Below the pieces are notes generated by a model. It saw only the letters and a list, made by a program, of their open reading frames with translations. It was not told where the DNA came from and made no database searches. 64,000 bases of DNA from Agathobacter sp. (GTDB lineage: Bacteria > Bacillota > Clostridia > Lachnospirales > Lachnospiraceae), in contig JALEZW010000071.1 in assembly GCA_022772675.1 (NCBI GenBank), forward strand, positions 1-64,000, given 5' to 3'. Numbering within the stretch: the first letter of the stretch is position 1; the number at the start of each line of letters is the position of its first letter. Shown here piece by piece: positions 10,101-18,346 of this stretch. Position numbers and translations under genes: made by a program.

Positions 10101-10795
10101 AAATCATCCCCTGTTTTTCCGTCAGCCCTCTTTGCCTCTGCTGCATTTACCGGCTGGCAGACCATAAGCAGGATAAGAACCACCGCCATAGTCCCTGCAG
10201 TAAGCGGACCGGCATTTCCTTTTTTCTTTCTTTTCCGGTTTTTGAAACAGAGTGCCGCAAATAGAAGCAGCATCGTAAGAACCTTATCCACAAATTCCAG
10301 ATAAAACTGCCCGATCACATTGCTGATAAGCCGGTTCCATCCCATTGTCTGCAGCCACTCTGACATACCATCCCCCCAGATATTTCCAATTGCTCCGCCT
10401 GAAAGGATATAATTAAGGGGAGTAGAGATAAGGACAGCCAGAAATGTCACAAGAAAGGCTGTGGACAACGTACCGAACAATGTTTTAAAGAAGCCACGCC
10501 TTGCACAAATGCCAGCTGTAATGCCAACCATAATATTTGTCAGTGCATAAAATACCGCTGTCCGGGAATGTATACTGTAGATAAAATTGACCGCTGAGCC
10601 AACCACCGCGCCACTGAAGGGTCCGAAGAGATATGCCGCAAACACCGTACCCACAGAATCCAGCCAGAGCGGCAGGGCTAAGGTATCTGCCAGTAATTTT
10701 CCTGTATAATTGAGAGAGATGCATGCTGCGGTAAGGAAACAAATTTCATAGTTTTTCTTTATTTTCATACTATGTACCCCATTATTTGTTTTCAT
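7196..10795 (-). CDS. Large membrane sensor: ECF-S-like domain, beta-propeller, HD-GYP
   Basis: Predicted c-di-GMP phosphodiesterase sensor of 1199 residues. About residues 15-183 form five or six membrane helices resembling an ECF-transporter S component. A further hydrophobic segment lies at 201-217. A long extracytoplasmic part (about 230-860) carries repeated LWIGT/LWFTS-type propeller blades (two-component regulator propeller), followed by a Y_Y_Y-like beta domain, a membrane helix (about 946-970), a coiled coil and HD-GYP. The HD pair is at 1046-1047 (MLHDIGKIGIPD) and HHERYDGRGY at 1099-1108; the canonical GYP reads GYV. The first ATG lacks a clear ribosome site, so the ATG nine codons on (10768) is an alternative. 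It precedes the BMP binding protein, probably in one transcript. Confidence 0.85.
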   Translation of the reverse strand: MKTNNGVHSMKIKKNYEICFLTAACISLNYTGKLLADTLALPLWLDSVGTVFAAYLFGPFSGAVVGSAVNFIYSIHSRTAVFYALTNIMVGITAGICARRGFFKTLFGTLSTAFLVTFLAVLISTPLNYILSGGAIGNIWGDGMSEWLQTMGWNRLISNVIGQFYLEFVDKVLTMLLLFAALCFKNRKRKKKGNAGPLTAGTMAVVLILLMVCQPVNAAEAKRADGKTGDDLRNYVQTIYNGDNGLPSGEANTIAQTKDGVLWIGNYGGLYRYTGNTFQWMNTYDSVKSVNCLYTDEAGRLWIGTNDNGLSICIDQKISNVVDRQNGLPSNSVRCIAESSEGDYYVGTTDSMVVMSLSRGLQVCETLHEIVYADCVCTDADANAAVVTNEGELYLIHGTKVTGHRTLKTEGAAYNCCAFDEEGRLYVGTTSGQIEIYEVSEQQLHKTDEVSCGNLVGINSINFVEEENIFICAENGIGYFNREKDFRILDCGKYNSSIERMLVDYQGNLWFTSSRLGLLRLCPSVFTELYGRANLSEQVVNAVTEWKGCLYFGTDSGLDVLDAETGKKKSEALSKKLAGVRIRCFLTDSEDALWICTSDSGIWRVSEKGKIKTYSSAEGALGEKFRSAIELKDKTVVIAGDSGLTFIKDGKVVDTIGYTEGLTNPKVLSMCEDKDGRFFAGTDGNGIAVIEDGRVVKTLRQEEGLSSDIILRIVPESSGKGYFIVTGNGLCYMEKNGKIRFLNQFPYYNNFDVVEGPGGKLFVLGSAGIYIVDKAALLQGENVRYELLDSGKGLRMGLTPNSWNYLDEKDNLYLSGDRGAVCFNLNQYDITERSYRMLLQEIIVDGKSMPVEKGEPIRIGREAAEIEINPEIVNYSVNDPEIRIYLEGVDQSAKIMPQSKMSTLVYTNMPSGEYTLHFAVLDSRTDGMIVENTYRIVKEKGIYDNWWFRLYAGLVAAAVIAFLTWFFFRTQMQKTLRMQKMELEWTKKQLQMGNESILTIAQAVDAKDENTSKHSLRVSDYSVLIAEKLGYSEEQCEELRKIAMLHDIGKIGIPDRVLNKPGKLTDEEYDIMKCHVKIGAEILRNFTLIDHVADGALYHHERYDGRGYVNGLKGEEIPLNARIIGIADAFDAMTANRVYRKKLDMGHVLEELKKGRGTQFDPKLVDILLELISDGTIDVEKLYPAEDGDIEDCSSREMD

Positions 10796-10927
10796 TGGTT
10801 ACGTATCTATATAATTTTATCAAATGTGACGGTATTTTACAACTATGCAAACGAACCCCATGTTTCCTACCTCCTAAAATCCTTGCTTGAATGGGAAATG
10901 CGGGCAGAATTTCCTATTATAGATAAT

Positions 10928-10970
10928 AAAATCCGCTGTACCAATGAATATCATTAGTATAGCGGATTTT
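10928..10970 (-). terminator. Terminator after the hydrogenase-like gene
   Basis: Long hairpin whose outer ten-base arms (10928-10937 and 10961-10970) pair perfectly and whose minus-strand 3' side runs into T-rich sequence. It lies 23 bases past the stop of the [FeFe]-hydrogenase-like gene. Both arms recur at 49291-49334. Confidence 0.8.
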
Positions 10971-10992
10971 TATGAAAATTAGAATTACGTTT

Positions 10993-12459
10993 CTATTCCT
11001 GCTCCGGCTTCTCTTCCCTGTGCATGGAGAAGGTCTCCAGATGATAGTTCTTTAAGTTCTCCAGAATCTCTCTGTCATCTGCTTTGTCTAACAGATCATC
11101 CCGGAACTTCTTGGTAACAACCATATCATTAAAGGAACTTGGCCCGCCGACACAGCCGCCCTCACAGGCCATACCTTCGATGAAGTCATCCGGAAGTTTT
11201 CCTGCCTTCATGAGCATTAAGAACTTGCGGCACTCTGCGGCACCGTTTGCCTTACATACCTTTGGCTCGATTCCTGCTTCCATCTCCTTCATGCTCTGAA
11301 GAACTGCTGCCGTAACTCCGCCGGAATTACCGAAACGTTTGCCATAGATGGAAGATTCCTGATAAGAGGTATCTGCCGGCTGGAGTTCCACGCCCTTGGC
11401 ACTCATGATGGCACGCATCTCACTGTAGGTAAGTACATAGTCTGCATTGCCCTCGATTTTCTGGTCCACCACCTCAGACTTCTTTGCCACACAGGGTCCC
11501 ACAAATACGGTAACTGCATCCGGATCCTGTGCTTTAATCAGACGGGATACTGCACACATGGGGGAAACGGTTGTGGAAATCTTATCTGCCATATCCGGGA
11601 AATGACGGCGGACAAGATTGACAAATCCGGGACAGCAGGAAGTAACCTTCTTCTCTCCTGCCTTATAGGCCTCAACCCACTCTTCCGCCTCGGAAGCAGC
11701 TGTTAAGTCTCCACCAAGTCCAACCTCGATAAAGCCGTTAAAGCCTACCTCCTGCATAGCTTTCTTCCAGCTGCCCATGGTAATATTCGGTCCGAACTGT
11801 CCCTCCGTAGCCGGAGCTGCCATCACATATACCTTCTTATCAGACTTCAGTGCATTGATTACATCTACGATAAAGGTCTTGGAACCAATTGCACCAAAAG
11901 GACAGCTATGGATACATTTACCGCAGCGGATACACTTAGAATCGTCAATGACGGAAATCCCATATTCGTTATATGTAATCGCATTGACCGGGCAGGCGAA
12001 CTTACAGGGTCTCTTTAAGTGGGCAATAGCGTTGTAAGGACAGGCCGCAGCACAGCGTCCGCACTCCTTACACTTCTGGGCATCAATATGGGAACGGTGG
12101 CGTCCTGCCTCGATGGCACCAAACTTACAGGCATTGATACATGCCTTACCCATACAGTTCTGACAGTTCTCTGTAACGGTATAGCTGGAAATCGGACAGT
12201 CCTCGCAGGCTGCACTGATGACCTGAATGACATTTCCATCATCCTCCGGTCCCGGAGCCTTGCCCTCTGCAAGGCGAACACGCTGGCGGATAATCTCTCT
12301 CTCCTTATAGATACAGCAGCGGAACTGTGGTGTCGGTCCCGGAATCAGATGAACCGCAATGTGGTCCCTCTCTGAGTCCAGTGTGCCTTCAAATGCCAGC
12401 TTTGCGACCTCGCGCAGTACGGCATGCTTAATTTTGATTACATTTTCATCAGCGTACAT
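10993..12459 (-). CDS. [FeFe]-hydrogenase-like protein, probable group B
   Basis: Iron-sulfur protein of 488 residues with a ferredoxin-like N-terminal half and an H-cluster domain. Cysteine clusters at about 99-111, 130-140, 152-156 (incomplete) and 176-186 should hold [4Fe-4S] centres. H-cluster motifs are L1 TSCCPGF at 273-279, L2 GPCVAKK at 321-327 and L3 EGMACEGGC at 428-436, so the cluster-binding cysteines are retained. L1 and L2 differ from the TSCCPxW and MPCxxKxxE of classical group A enzymes and fit the group B clade, whose role (H2 evolution or redox sensing) is not settled. AAGGAG precedes the ATG. Monocistronic, with its own terminator; divergent from the protease. No maturase gene is in the window. 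Confidence 0.85.
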   Translation of the reverse strand: MYADENVIKIKHAVLREVAKLAFEGTLDSERDHIAVHLIPGPTPQFRCCIYKEREIIRQRVRLAEGKAPGPEDDGNVIQVISAACEDCPISSYTVTENCQNCMGKACINACKFGAIEAGRHRSHIDAQKCKECGRCAAACPYNAIAHLKRPCKFACPVNAITYNEYGISVIDDSKCIRCGKCIHSCPFGAIGSKTFIVDVINALKSDKKVYVMAAPATEGQFGPNITMGSWKKAMQEVGFNGFIEVGLGGDLTAASEAEEWVEAYKAGEKKVTSCCPGFVNLVRRHFPDMADKISTTVSPMCAVSRLIKAQDPDAVTVFVGPCVAKKSEVVDQKIEGNADYVLTYSEMRAIMSAKGVELQPADTSYQESSIYGKRFGNSGGVTAAVLQSMKEMEAGIEPKVCKANGAAECRKFLMLMKAGKLPDDFIEGMACEGGCVGGPSSFNDMVVTKKFRDDLLDKADDREILENLKNYHLETFSMHREEKPEQE

Positions 12460-12561
12460 AAAATCTCCTTATTCAATCCAATTATTGTGCAAGAAACACT
12501 CTATACATTTGCATAATACATTTTTATTGTACATAAATTTTCTTAAAAAAGCTAGCGTTGT

Positions 12562-14364
12562 ATGATGATAAATACAACAAAACAGGAAAATATGGCTTCA
12601 AACAATTTCAGTCAGAAAATGGATACCTCTCTCCGTGCGGCATTAGAGGCGACTCCCACCGAGCGGAACCTGTCCGATGACCTGGATTCTGGCATCTCAG
12701 AAGATGGTTTATGGGAAATTATTTTTCTTTACAGTGGAACCCCGGAAACAATACAGGCAGCATTCCCTATGTATTCCTTTGTCTTTCTTCTGGGAAATTA
12801 CTGCATAGCAAAGGTTCCGGAGGCTGTTATAACAGAACTTGCAGCATTTCCACAGGTCATTTATATGGAGCGTCCCAGACAGTTTTTCTTTGAGGATTTA
12901 TCCGCCCGCCAGGCTTCGTGCCTCACTGCCCTACAGGAAAGCAGTTCTTTGAACTTAACCGGGCAGGGAGTTTTAATATCGGTCATTGATTCCGGGATTG
13001 ACTATGCCCATCCCGATTTCTGCAAGCCGGATGGCAGTACCAGAATCCTTGCCCTGTGGGATCAGACCATTACGCCGGATCCTGCCCTGGGGCAGTCCTC
13101 TCCACTGCCTTACAACATGGGCACCCTTTTTTCGCCGGAGCAGATTAACGCTGCCATTGCCGCCGATACTCTGGAGGAACGTTTTCTCATCTGTCCCAGC
13201 GTGGACCGTTCCGGTCACGGAACCCACGTGGCAGGCATTGCCGCCGGAAACGGACGGGCATCCGATGGGCTCTACCGTGGGGTTGCCTACGAATCGTCTC
13301 TTTTAATCATAAAGCTGGGTTCTCCCGAGCCAAGGGGTTTTCCCAACACAACGGAGCTGATGTCTGCCATCGACTTTTCCGTGCGCTTTGCCATTTCCCA
13401 TGCCATGCCTCTCTCCATCAATCTAAGCTTCGGAAATACCTACGGCTCCCACAGTGGAACCTCCCTCCTGGAAACATACCTTGACTATGTCTCCAATCTC
13501 GGGCAGATCTGTATTTGTACCGGAAGCGGAAATGAAGGGAACAATGGCGGGCACGCAGCCGGTGTCCTGACCTCCGGCACATCTTCCCAGGTGGAATTTG
13601 CCGTGGGAAGCTACGAACCTTCCCTGTCGATACAGATCTGGAAAAATTACTGGGATGATATCCGCTTCAAACTGGCACCCCCCTCCGGCACGATTACTTT
13701 TGACATTCCGCCTGTTCCCGGAAGTTTACGCTATGACCTGGGCAGCACACAGATTCTTGTCTACTATGGAAGCCCCTCTCCCTACAGCCCCTTTCAGGAA
13801 ATTGCCATTGACCTGCTTCCAACGGAAAATTATATTGAGGAGGGGGTCTGGAAATTTACCATCACTGCCGGAACCGTCACGGATGGTATCTACGATATGT
13901 GGATGCCTGCAGCCGCTGTACGGGGCACTGCCACACAGTTTCTGACCCCCACAGCAGATACCACTCTTACCATTCCCTCCACCGCAGGCAATGTGATCAC
14001 GGTTGGTGCCTATGATTCCAATAACAACGCCATTGCTCCCTTTTCCGGCAGGGGATATACCTGGAACTTAAACCAGGTGAAACCGGATTTTGTTGCACCC
14101 GGGGTGGATATTATAAGTACAGCTGCCGGGGGCGGCTATGAATCCCGCAGCGGAACCTCCATGGCCACGCCCTTTGCTGCCGGAAGCTGCGCAATCCTCA
14201 TGCAGTGGGGCATCTTAAAGGGCAATGACCCCTATCTCTATGGGGAAAAAATGAAAGCCTATCTGATCCGTGGGGCAAGAAAACTTCCCTTTTCCGATGT
14301 ATATCCCAATCCCCGGAGCGGGTACGGAGCCCTCTGTGTAGCAGACAGCATAAAAAAAAGTTGA
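12562..14364 (+). CDS. Subtilisin-like (S8) serine protease
   Basis: S8 peptidase of about 600 residues with an intact triad: Asp143 in VIDSGIDYAHPDF, His219 in SGHGTHVAG and Ser533 in SGTSMATP, plus the oxyanion-hole region SGNEGNNGG. The first 130 residues look like a prodomain. An insert of about 150 residues between the oxyanion-hole segment and the Ser motif gives it the size of clostridial CspB-type proteases, which process germination enzymes in some clostridia. No signal peptide is visible. Neither the ATG at 12562 nor the one at 12592 (after AGGAAA) has an ideal ribosome site, so the start is uncertain by ten codons. A germination role is a family-based guess. Confidence 0.88.
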   Translation: MMINTTKQENMASNNFSQKMDTSLRAALEATPTERNLSDDLDSGISEDGLWEIIFLYSGTPETIQAAFPMYSFVFLLGNYCIAKVPEAVITELAAFPQVIYMERPRQFFFEDLSARQASCLTALQESSSLNLTGQGVLISVIDSGIDYAHPDFCKPDGSTRILALWDQTITPDPALGQSSPLPYNMGTLFSPEQINAAIAADTLEERFLICPSVDRSGHGTHVAGIAAGNGRASDGLYRGVAYESSLLIIKLGSPEPRGFPNTTELMSAIDFSVRFAISHAMPLSINLSFGNTYGSHSGTSLLETYLDYVSNLGQICICTGSGNEGNNGGHAAGVLTSGTSSQVEFAVGSYEPSLSIQIWKNYWDDIRFKLAPPSGTITFDIPPVPGSLRYDLGSTQILVYYGSPSPYSPFQEIAIDLLPTENYIEEGVWKFTITAGTVTDGIYDMWMPAAAVRGTATQFLTPTADTTLTIPSTAGNVITVGAYDSNNNAIAPFSGRGYTWNLNQVKPDFVAPGVDIISTAAGGGYESRSGTSMATPFAAGSCAILMQWGILKGNDPYLYGEKMKAYLIRGARKLPFSDVYPNPRSGYGALCVADSIKKS

Positions 14365-14493
14365 AATTATGTTTAAAATCACTACTGTTTTTTTTATCGA
14401 AATATGATACTATTAACCTAATTATGTGCAATGTGTAAAAATTTGATTATCCTTAAGTAATCAATTTAAACAGGAAGATATGGGGGAACCAGG

Positions 14494-15852
14494 GTGCAGC
14501 AGACAAATAACACACACCGGAAGGTAGAACTGAACCGCTCAGACATTTTAGCAGCGACCAATCTTGGCCTGTGGATGATATTGATGGATGAAAAATCCAA
14601 CCTGTATGAAATGTATGCAGATGAAACCATGTACCGGGTAATGGAGGCTGCCCCCTCACTTTCCCCGGAGGAATGCTATGAACACTGGTTCAGCCGCATC
14701 AATCCCAACTATATTACCTATGTCAATCGTGCGGTCTCCAGCATGGTCACATCCGGCAAAGTAGTTCAGCTCCATTATTTATGGACCCATCCCACTCTGG
14801 GTAATGTGCAGGTGCGCTGTGTGGGTGTCCGCCGTGAGGACAAAGACGGCATGATCTGTCTGGAGGGCTACCACCGGATGATCAACAGTCTTGACCATCA
14901 GCATAATCTGGTACAGATGCATGCTGATGAAGAGGACCGCAGCGTTGAGCTGGAGAACCTCCGCATCCGGGATTTCTACCGGGCAAGTCTCTCCGATTCC
15001 ATTGCCTATGCGGAGCTTGATATGGAAAGTGACCAGATTCAGAATACCGGCGGTATCTGGGCTGACTGTGAACAGGATTTTGATGGAAAAGTAGAAAATT
15101 TTCTGCAGTACCTCATCGACCGCCAGCACGAATACACCTCCCATAAATATAACGAAAAGAGGCTCATCTGCGCTGACACGAAGGAACTTCGTGCCATGAT
15201 GGAAAGTGGAAAGCAGACACAGCGTTTCATCTACAAGTGTCTGGTGGATAATGAGTGGCGCTGGGTAGAGCTGGTGATACATACATTCAGGGATCAGATT
15301 TTTCAGAATCTGTATGCCCTTTTATACTTAAAGGATGTGGATTCCCAGAAAAAGCATGAACTGGCCCAGCAGGAGGCTGCTGAGACAGATCCCCTCACCA
15401 AAGTCTATAACCGGAAAACCTTTGAGCGGGAAGTACGCCTGTTTCTTAAAGATGAAACCCACTCCGGACAGGGTTCTCTCATTCTTTTAGATATCGATGA
15501 TTTCAAATCCATCAATGACAATTTCGGTCACCTCACAGGGGATGCTGCCTTAAAGCAGGTTGCCTATGGTCTGGAATCGGTTTTCTATAAAAAAGGAATC
15601 ATCGGCCGATTCGGCGGGGATGAGTTTCTGGTGTTTGTAAGGGATGAAACAGAAAAAGAGAAAATAGAAGCCTATATGAACAAACTGTTTTCCGTACTGG
15701 AGAAGAACAAGACAACACCAATTCAGTATAGCGCCGGAATCATCCATGTTTCAGCAGACAACTTCATCTATACAGAAGCACTTCGCCTGGCGGATGAAGC
15801 TCTCTATACCAGTAAAAAGAAAGGAAAAAACCAATTTACATGGAGTGAATAA
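14494..15852 (+). CDS. Diguanylate cyclase (sensor region plus GGDEF)
   Basis: Makes c-di-GMP from two GTP. The 452 residues have no membrane segment, so signals would be cytosolic. Two PAS-like stretches (about 15-140 and 155-290) precede a coiled linker and a GGDEF domain starting at ETDPLTKVYNRKTF. The active-site loop reads GRFGGDEFLVF, fully canonical. The RxxD inhibitory site five residues before GGDEF is absent, so product inhibition there is unlikely. Translation probably starts at GTG 14494 behind GGGGG; the ATG at 14480 is in another frame. It converges with the EAL-type protein across a shared terminator. Confidence 0.92.
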   Translation: MQQTNNTHRKVELNRSDILAATNLGLWMILMDEKSNLYEMYADETMYRVMEAAPSLSPEECYEHWFSRINPNYITYVNRAVSSMVTSGKVVQLHYLWTHPTLGNVQVRCVGVRREDKDGMICLEGYHRMINSLDHQHNLVQMHADEEDRSVELENLRIRDFYRASLSDSIAYAELDMESDQIQNTGGIWADCEQDFDGKVENFLQYLIDRQHEYTSHKYNEKRLICADTKELRAMMESGKQTQRFIYKCLVDNEWRWVELVIHTFRDQIFQNLYALLYLKDVDSQKKHELAQQEAAETDPLTKVYNRKTFEREVRLFLKDETHSGQGSLILLDIDDFKSINDNFGHLTGDAALKQVAYGLESVFYKKGIIGRFGGDEFLVFVRDETEKEKIEAYMNKLFSVLEKNKTTPIQYSAGIIHVSADNFIYTEALRLADEALYTSKKKGKNQFTWSE

Positions 15853-15854
15853 AA

Positions 15855-15881
15855 GAGGACGGATACCCGTCCTCCTTTTTT
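15855..15881. terminator. Intrinsic terminator between convergent c-di-GMP genes
   Basis: Eight-base-pair GC-rich stem (15855-15862 with 15867-15874) followed by a seven-base T-run on the plus strand; an A-run on the left allows weaker function for the minus-strand gene. It ends the diguanylate cyclase transcript. Confidence 0.88.
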
Positions 15882-15912
15882 ATGTTTGCTTTACTTTATG
15901 TTTGCTTTACTT
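15881..15912. repeat. 16-base tandem duplication at the 3' end of the EAL gene
   Basis: The 16 bases at 15881-15896 are repeated exactly at 15897-15912. The second copy contains the stop codon of the EAL-type gene (15907-15909). It looks like a recent slippage duplication rather than a functional site. Confidence 0.8.
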
Positions 15913-17697
15913 TTTGTCATTTAGAATGAAAAGCTCATAAAACTTATCCATAGGAACCGGTTTTCCGAAATAGAATCCCTGAATCATCTCTGCCTTGGTC
16001 TCTTTTAAAATATCCACCTGTTCCTTAGTCTCAATCCCCTCAACGATACAGTGAATTCCCAGATCATTGATCATGGATGTCATATAGTCAAGAAGAATCC
16101 TGCTCTTTTTGTTCTTCGTAATCTCTGTCACCATGGAACGGTCAATTTTTGCCGAGTCAAAGTCATACTGAATCAGCACGGCAAGATTGGAATAATGGCT
16201 TCCGAAATCATCCATGGAGAGCCTGAATCCCAGTCTTTTGAGGCAGTCTGCCACACGCTCCAGCAGTGCATGATCCATATCCCCCACGGTTTCCGTCACC
16301 TCGATATGAATCAGACCAACCGGGATATCATACTTCTTTACCATGGCTGTAACCTTTTCCACCAGCTCCGGATATATAATCGTCATCTTGGAAAAATTAA
16401 CGGAAATCGGAACCACCCTGTGTCCCTCATCCATCTGCTGCTTCTGATAGCGGAAAGTCTCCTCCAGAACGAACAGGTCAATCATGTGAACCAGATTATA
16501 ATGCTCCAAAACCGGAATAAACATTCCCGGTCCCACAATTCCCAGCTCATCATCCACCTGACGGATCAGTGCTTCCGCACCTTCTGTCCTTCCGGTGTGA
16601 ATATCCACTTTCGGCTGCAGGTAAACCAAAAACTTTCCCCGCTCCATCAGGTCATTGACCTCATCAATAACCCTCTGCTCCATCCGCTGCATCACAGTGG
16701 TTCCATGAAGAAACTTCGTCTTATCATTTCCCATTATGACTTCCGACTCTGCAATCTGGCTTCGGAGATTCGGATGCATACTCCAGCTGTACCCCATGGC
16801 CACGGCAAAACCAAGGTCTTCTAATTTCTCCCGTACCCGGTCTGCCAATACCTCCATCTCTTCTTTTTCGATATCCGGGCAGAGTACCAGCATTTCATCC
16901 TCGTCATAACGGTAAATCTTATAGGCAGGAAACATCTTTTTAAGGAAAGCTGCAATCTCTTTCAGCTTCCGGTTTCCACTGATATACCCCAGCTTTTTGT
17001 TAATTTCAGAAAGATGAATCACATCTGTGGTAACAATCCCCAGAGACTGATATGTCATCTCTTCTCCGGAACGGCAGAATTCAGAAAAAGAATCCCGGTT
17101 CCAGAGTCCTGTCAAAGTATCATGGGACTCTATAAACTGTTCCTTTTCTTTTAAACTGCATAACTCCATCCGGGAAATAATCGGTGATTCCAGAACCGTA
17201 AGCAGCCCTGCTTCCTCCCGGTGCACACACGGATTTACCACAGAAAGCATTCCCACCTGCTGCCCTTTATTCCGAAGAGGGACAGAAATAACGGATTCTG
17301 CCTGTACTTTCTGCATTCCGTCACAGATGTCCGGACGATACTCACGTAATGTTTCCGTATCTGAAATAATAACATCTCCGAAACCATCCATTTTTTGAAG
17401 AAACGGTATGGCTGCAGGACCTGTAAGTTCTTTCAACACCATCTGTGCTACTTTCTCATCTGCATCCCTGTGACACTCCTTCACATACGTAAGCTGCCCC
17501 TCTTTAATAAAAGTAAGCACTACAAATGCCGCATCAAAATAGTTTCGAAGGCTGGCCAGTAATTCAGAAAACCCGGCTTCCTTTTCTTCCTGTTTCAATG
17601 CATCAAGGCAAACCCTGATTTCCTCAAGTACGGATTTATAATCCCTTACCGGTGGAATCCCTTTCACCGGATCTGACAACAATTTCTGCTCCTGCAT
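15907..17697 (-). CDS. GAF-like / degenerate GGDEF / EAL domain protein
   Basis: Predicted c-di-GMP phosphodiesterase of 596 residues, cytosolic. A GAF-like region (about 15-185) leads to a GGDEF domain whose active loop is replaced by YRYDEDEMLVL, so cyclase activity is unlikely. The C-terminal EAL domain keeps GAEALIR, VNFSKM, IEVTET, MDDFGSHYSNL, AKIDRS, IVEGIET and IQGFYFGKP, so hydrolysis is plausible. The usual DFGTGYSS loop reads DFGSHYSN. I start at ATG 17697, five bases after GAGAGGG; a TTG at 17718 would overlap the HAD gene. It is the last gene of the purD-HAD run, an unusual place for a c-di-GMP enzyme. Confidence 0.9.
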   Translation of the reverse strand: MQEQKLLSDPVKGIPPVRDYKSVLEEIRVCLDALKQEEKEAGFSELLASLRNYFDAAFVVLTFIKEGQLTYVKECHRDADEKVAQMVLKELTGPAAIPFLQKMDGFGDVIISDTETLREYRPDICDGMQKVQAESVISVPLRNKGQQVGMLSVVNPCVHREEAGLLTVLESPIISRMELCSLKEKEQFIESHDTLTGLWNRDSFSEFCRSGEEMTYQSLGIVTTDVIHLSEINKKLGYISGNRKLKEIAAFLKKMFPAYKIYRYDEDEMLVLCPDIEKEEMEVLADRVREKLEDLGFAVAMGYSWSMHPNLRSQIAESEVIMGNDKTKFLHGTTVMQRMEQRVIDEVNDLMERGKFLVYLQPKVDIHTGRTEGAEALIRQVDDELGIVGPGMFIPVLEHYNLVHMIDLFVLEETFRYQKQQMDEGHRVVPISVNFSKMTIIYPELVEKVTAMVKKYDIPVGLIHIEVTETVGDMDHALLERVADCLKRLGFRLSMDDFGSHYSNLAVLIQYDFDSAKIDRSMVTEITKNKKSRILLDYMTSMINDLGIHCIVEGIETKEQVDILKETKAEMIQGFYFGKPVPMDKFYELFILNDKK

Positions 17698-17710
17698 AGT
17701 AACCCTCTCA

Positions 17711-18346
17711 TTATCCAAGAACCTGATCTGCTACATTGATAAGCTCTGCAAACGTTTTAATCTCCGGCACCGGCTCATCTATCTTTCCAAACCCGTATGC
17801 CGCATGAATGAATTTAACCCCTGCCTCTTTACTGGAGATATAATCGCCTTCAATATCTCCAACATATACGGCATCATCCAGCTCATTTCTGCGATAAAGA
17901 AGGGAAATATTCTCCCCCTTCGTTTTCTTATTATTTCCATAACACTCAATATCTTCAATCAGGTCATGGAATTTGTAATAATCCAGAAATGCCTCTATAT
18001 AACCGGACTGACAATTGCTGACAATGTAGAGATGATATTTCTTTTTCAACGTCTCCATAGTTGTCCGGATGTCCGGATATAACCTGCCGCCATGCTGACG
18101 CAGATATTCGTTTTCATCCTTTCCACAACGGTCTAACAGTGCATACCGTTCTTCCTCAGAAAACATGGGAAACAGAATATCCGCAAGCTTATCCATGGTT
18201 TTCCCCATAACACTCTGCATATCCGAAGCGGTAATCGGTGCTCTATCATATCCCGCGGCTTTTACAGACTGATTCCATGAAGTTACAACTTCTTCTGCAG
18301 AATCCCAGAGTGTACCATCCATGTCAAAAATAATACCTTTTTTCAT
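17711..18346 (-). CDS. HAD-superfamily phosphatase, phosphoglycolate-phosphatase-like
   Basis: Cytosolic phosphatase of 211 residues. The nucleophile motif DMDGTLWDS sits at the N-terminus, VSN follows in the second motif, and VGDIEGDY forms the acidic third/fourth motif. The helical cap insert (about 15-85) is that of the phosphoglycolate phosphatase/Gph class. Its ATG overlaps the purD stop as ATGA, and its stop lies 13 bases before the EAL gene start, so it is translationally coupled to purD. The substrate is unknown; a sugar phosphate or nucleotide is possible from the context. Confidence 0.88.
   Translation of the reverse strand: MKKGIIFDMDGTLWDSAEEVVTSWNQSVKAAGYDRAPITASDMQSVMGKTMDKLADILFPMFSEEERYALLDRCGKDENEYLRQHGGRLYPDIRTTMETLKKKYHLYIVSNCQSGYIEAFLDYYKFHDLIEDIECYGNNKKTKGENISLLYRRNELDDAVYVGDIEGDYISSKEAGVKFIHAAYGFGKIDEPVPEIKTFAELINVADQVLG

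Noticed and set aside
16051-16824. 257-residue open frame on the plus strand
   Set aside because: Antisense to the EAL-type gene; His/Asn/Ile-rich shadow composition.
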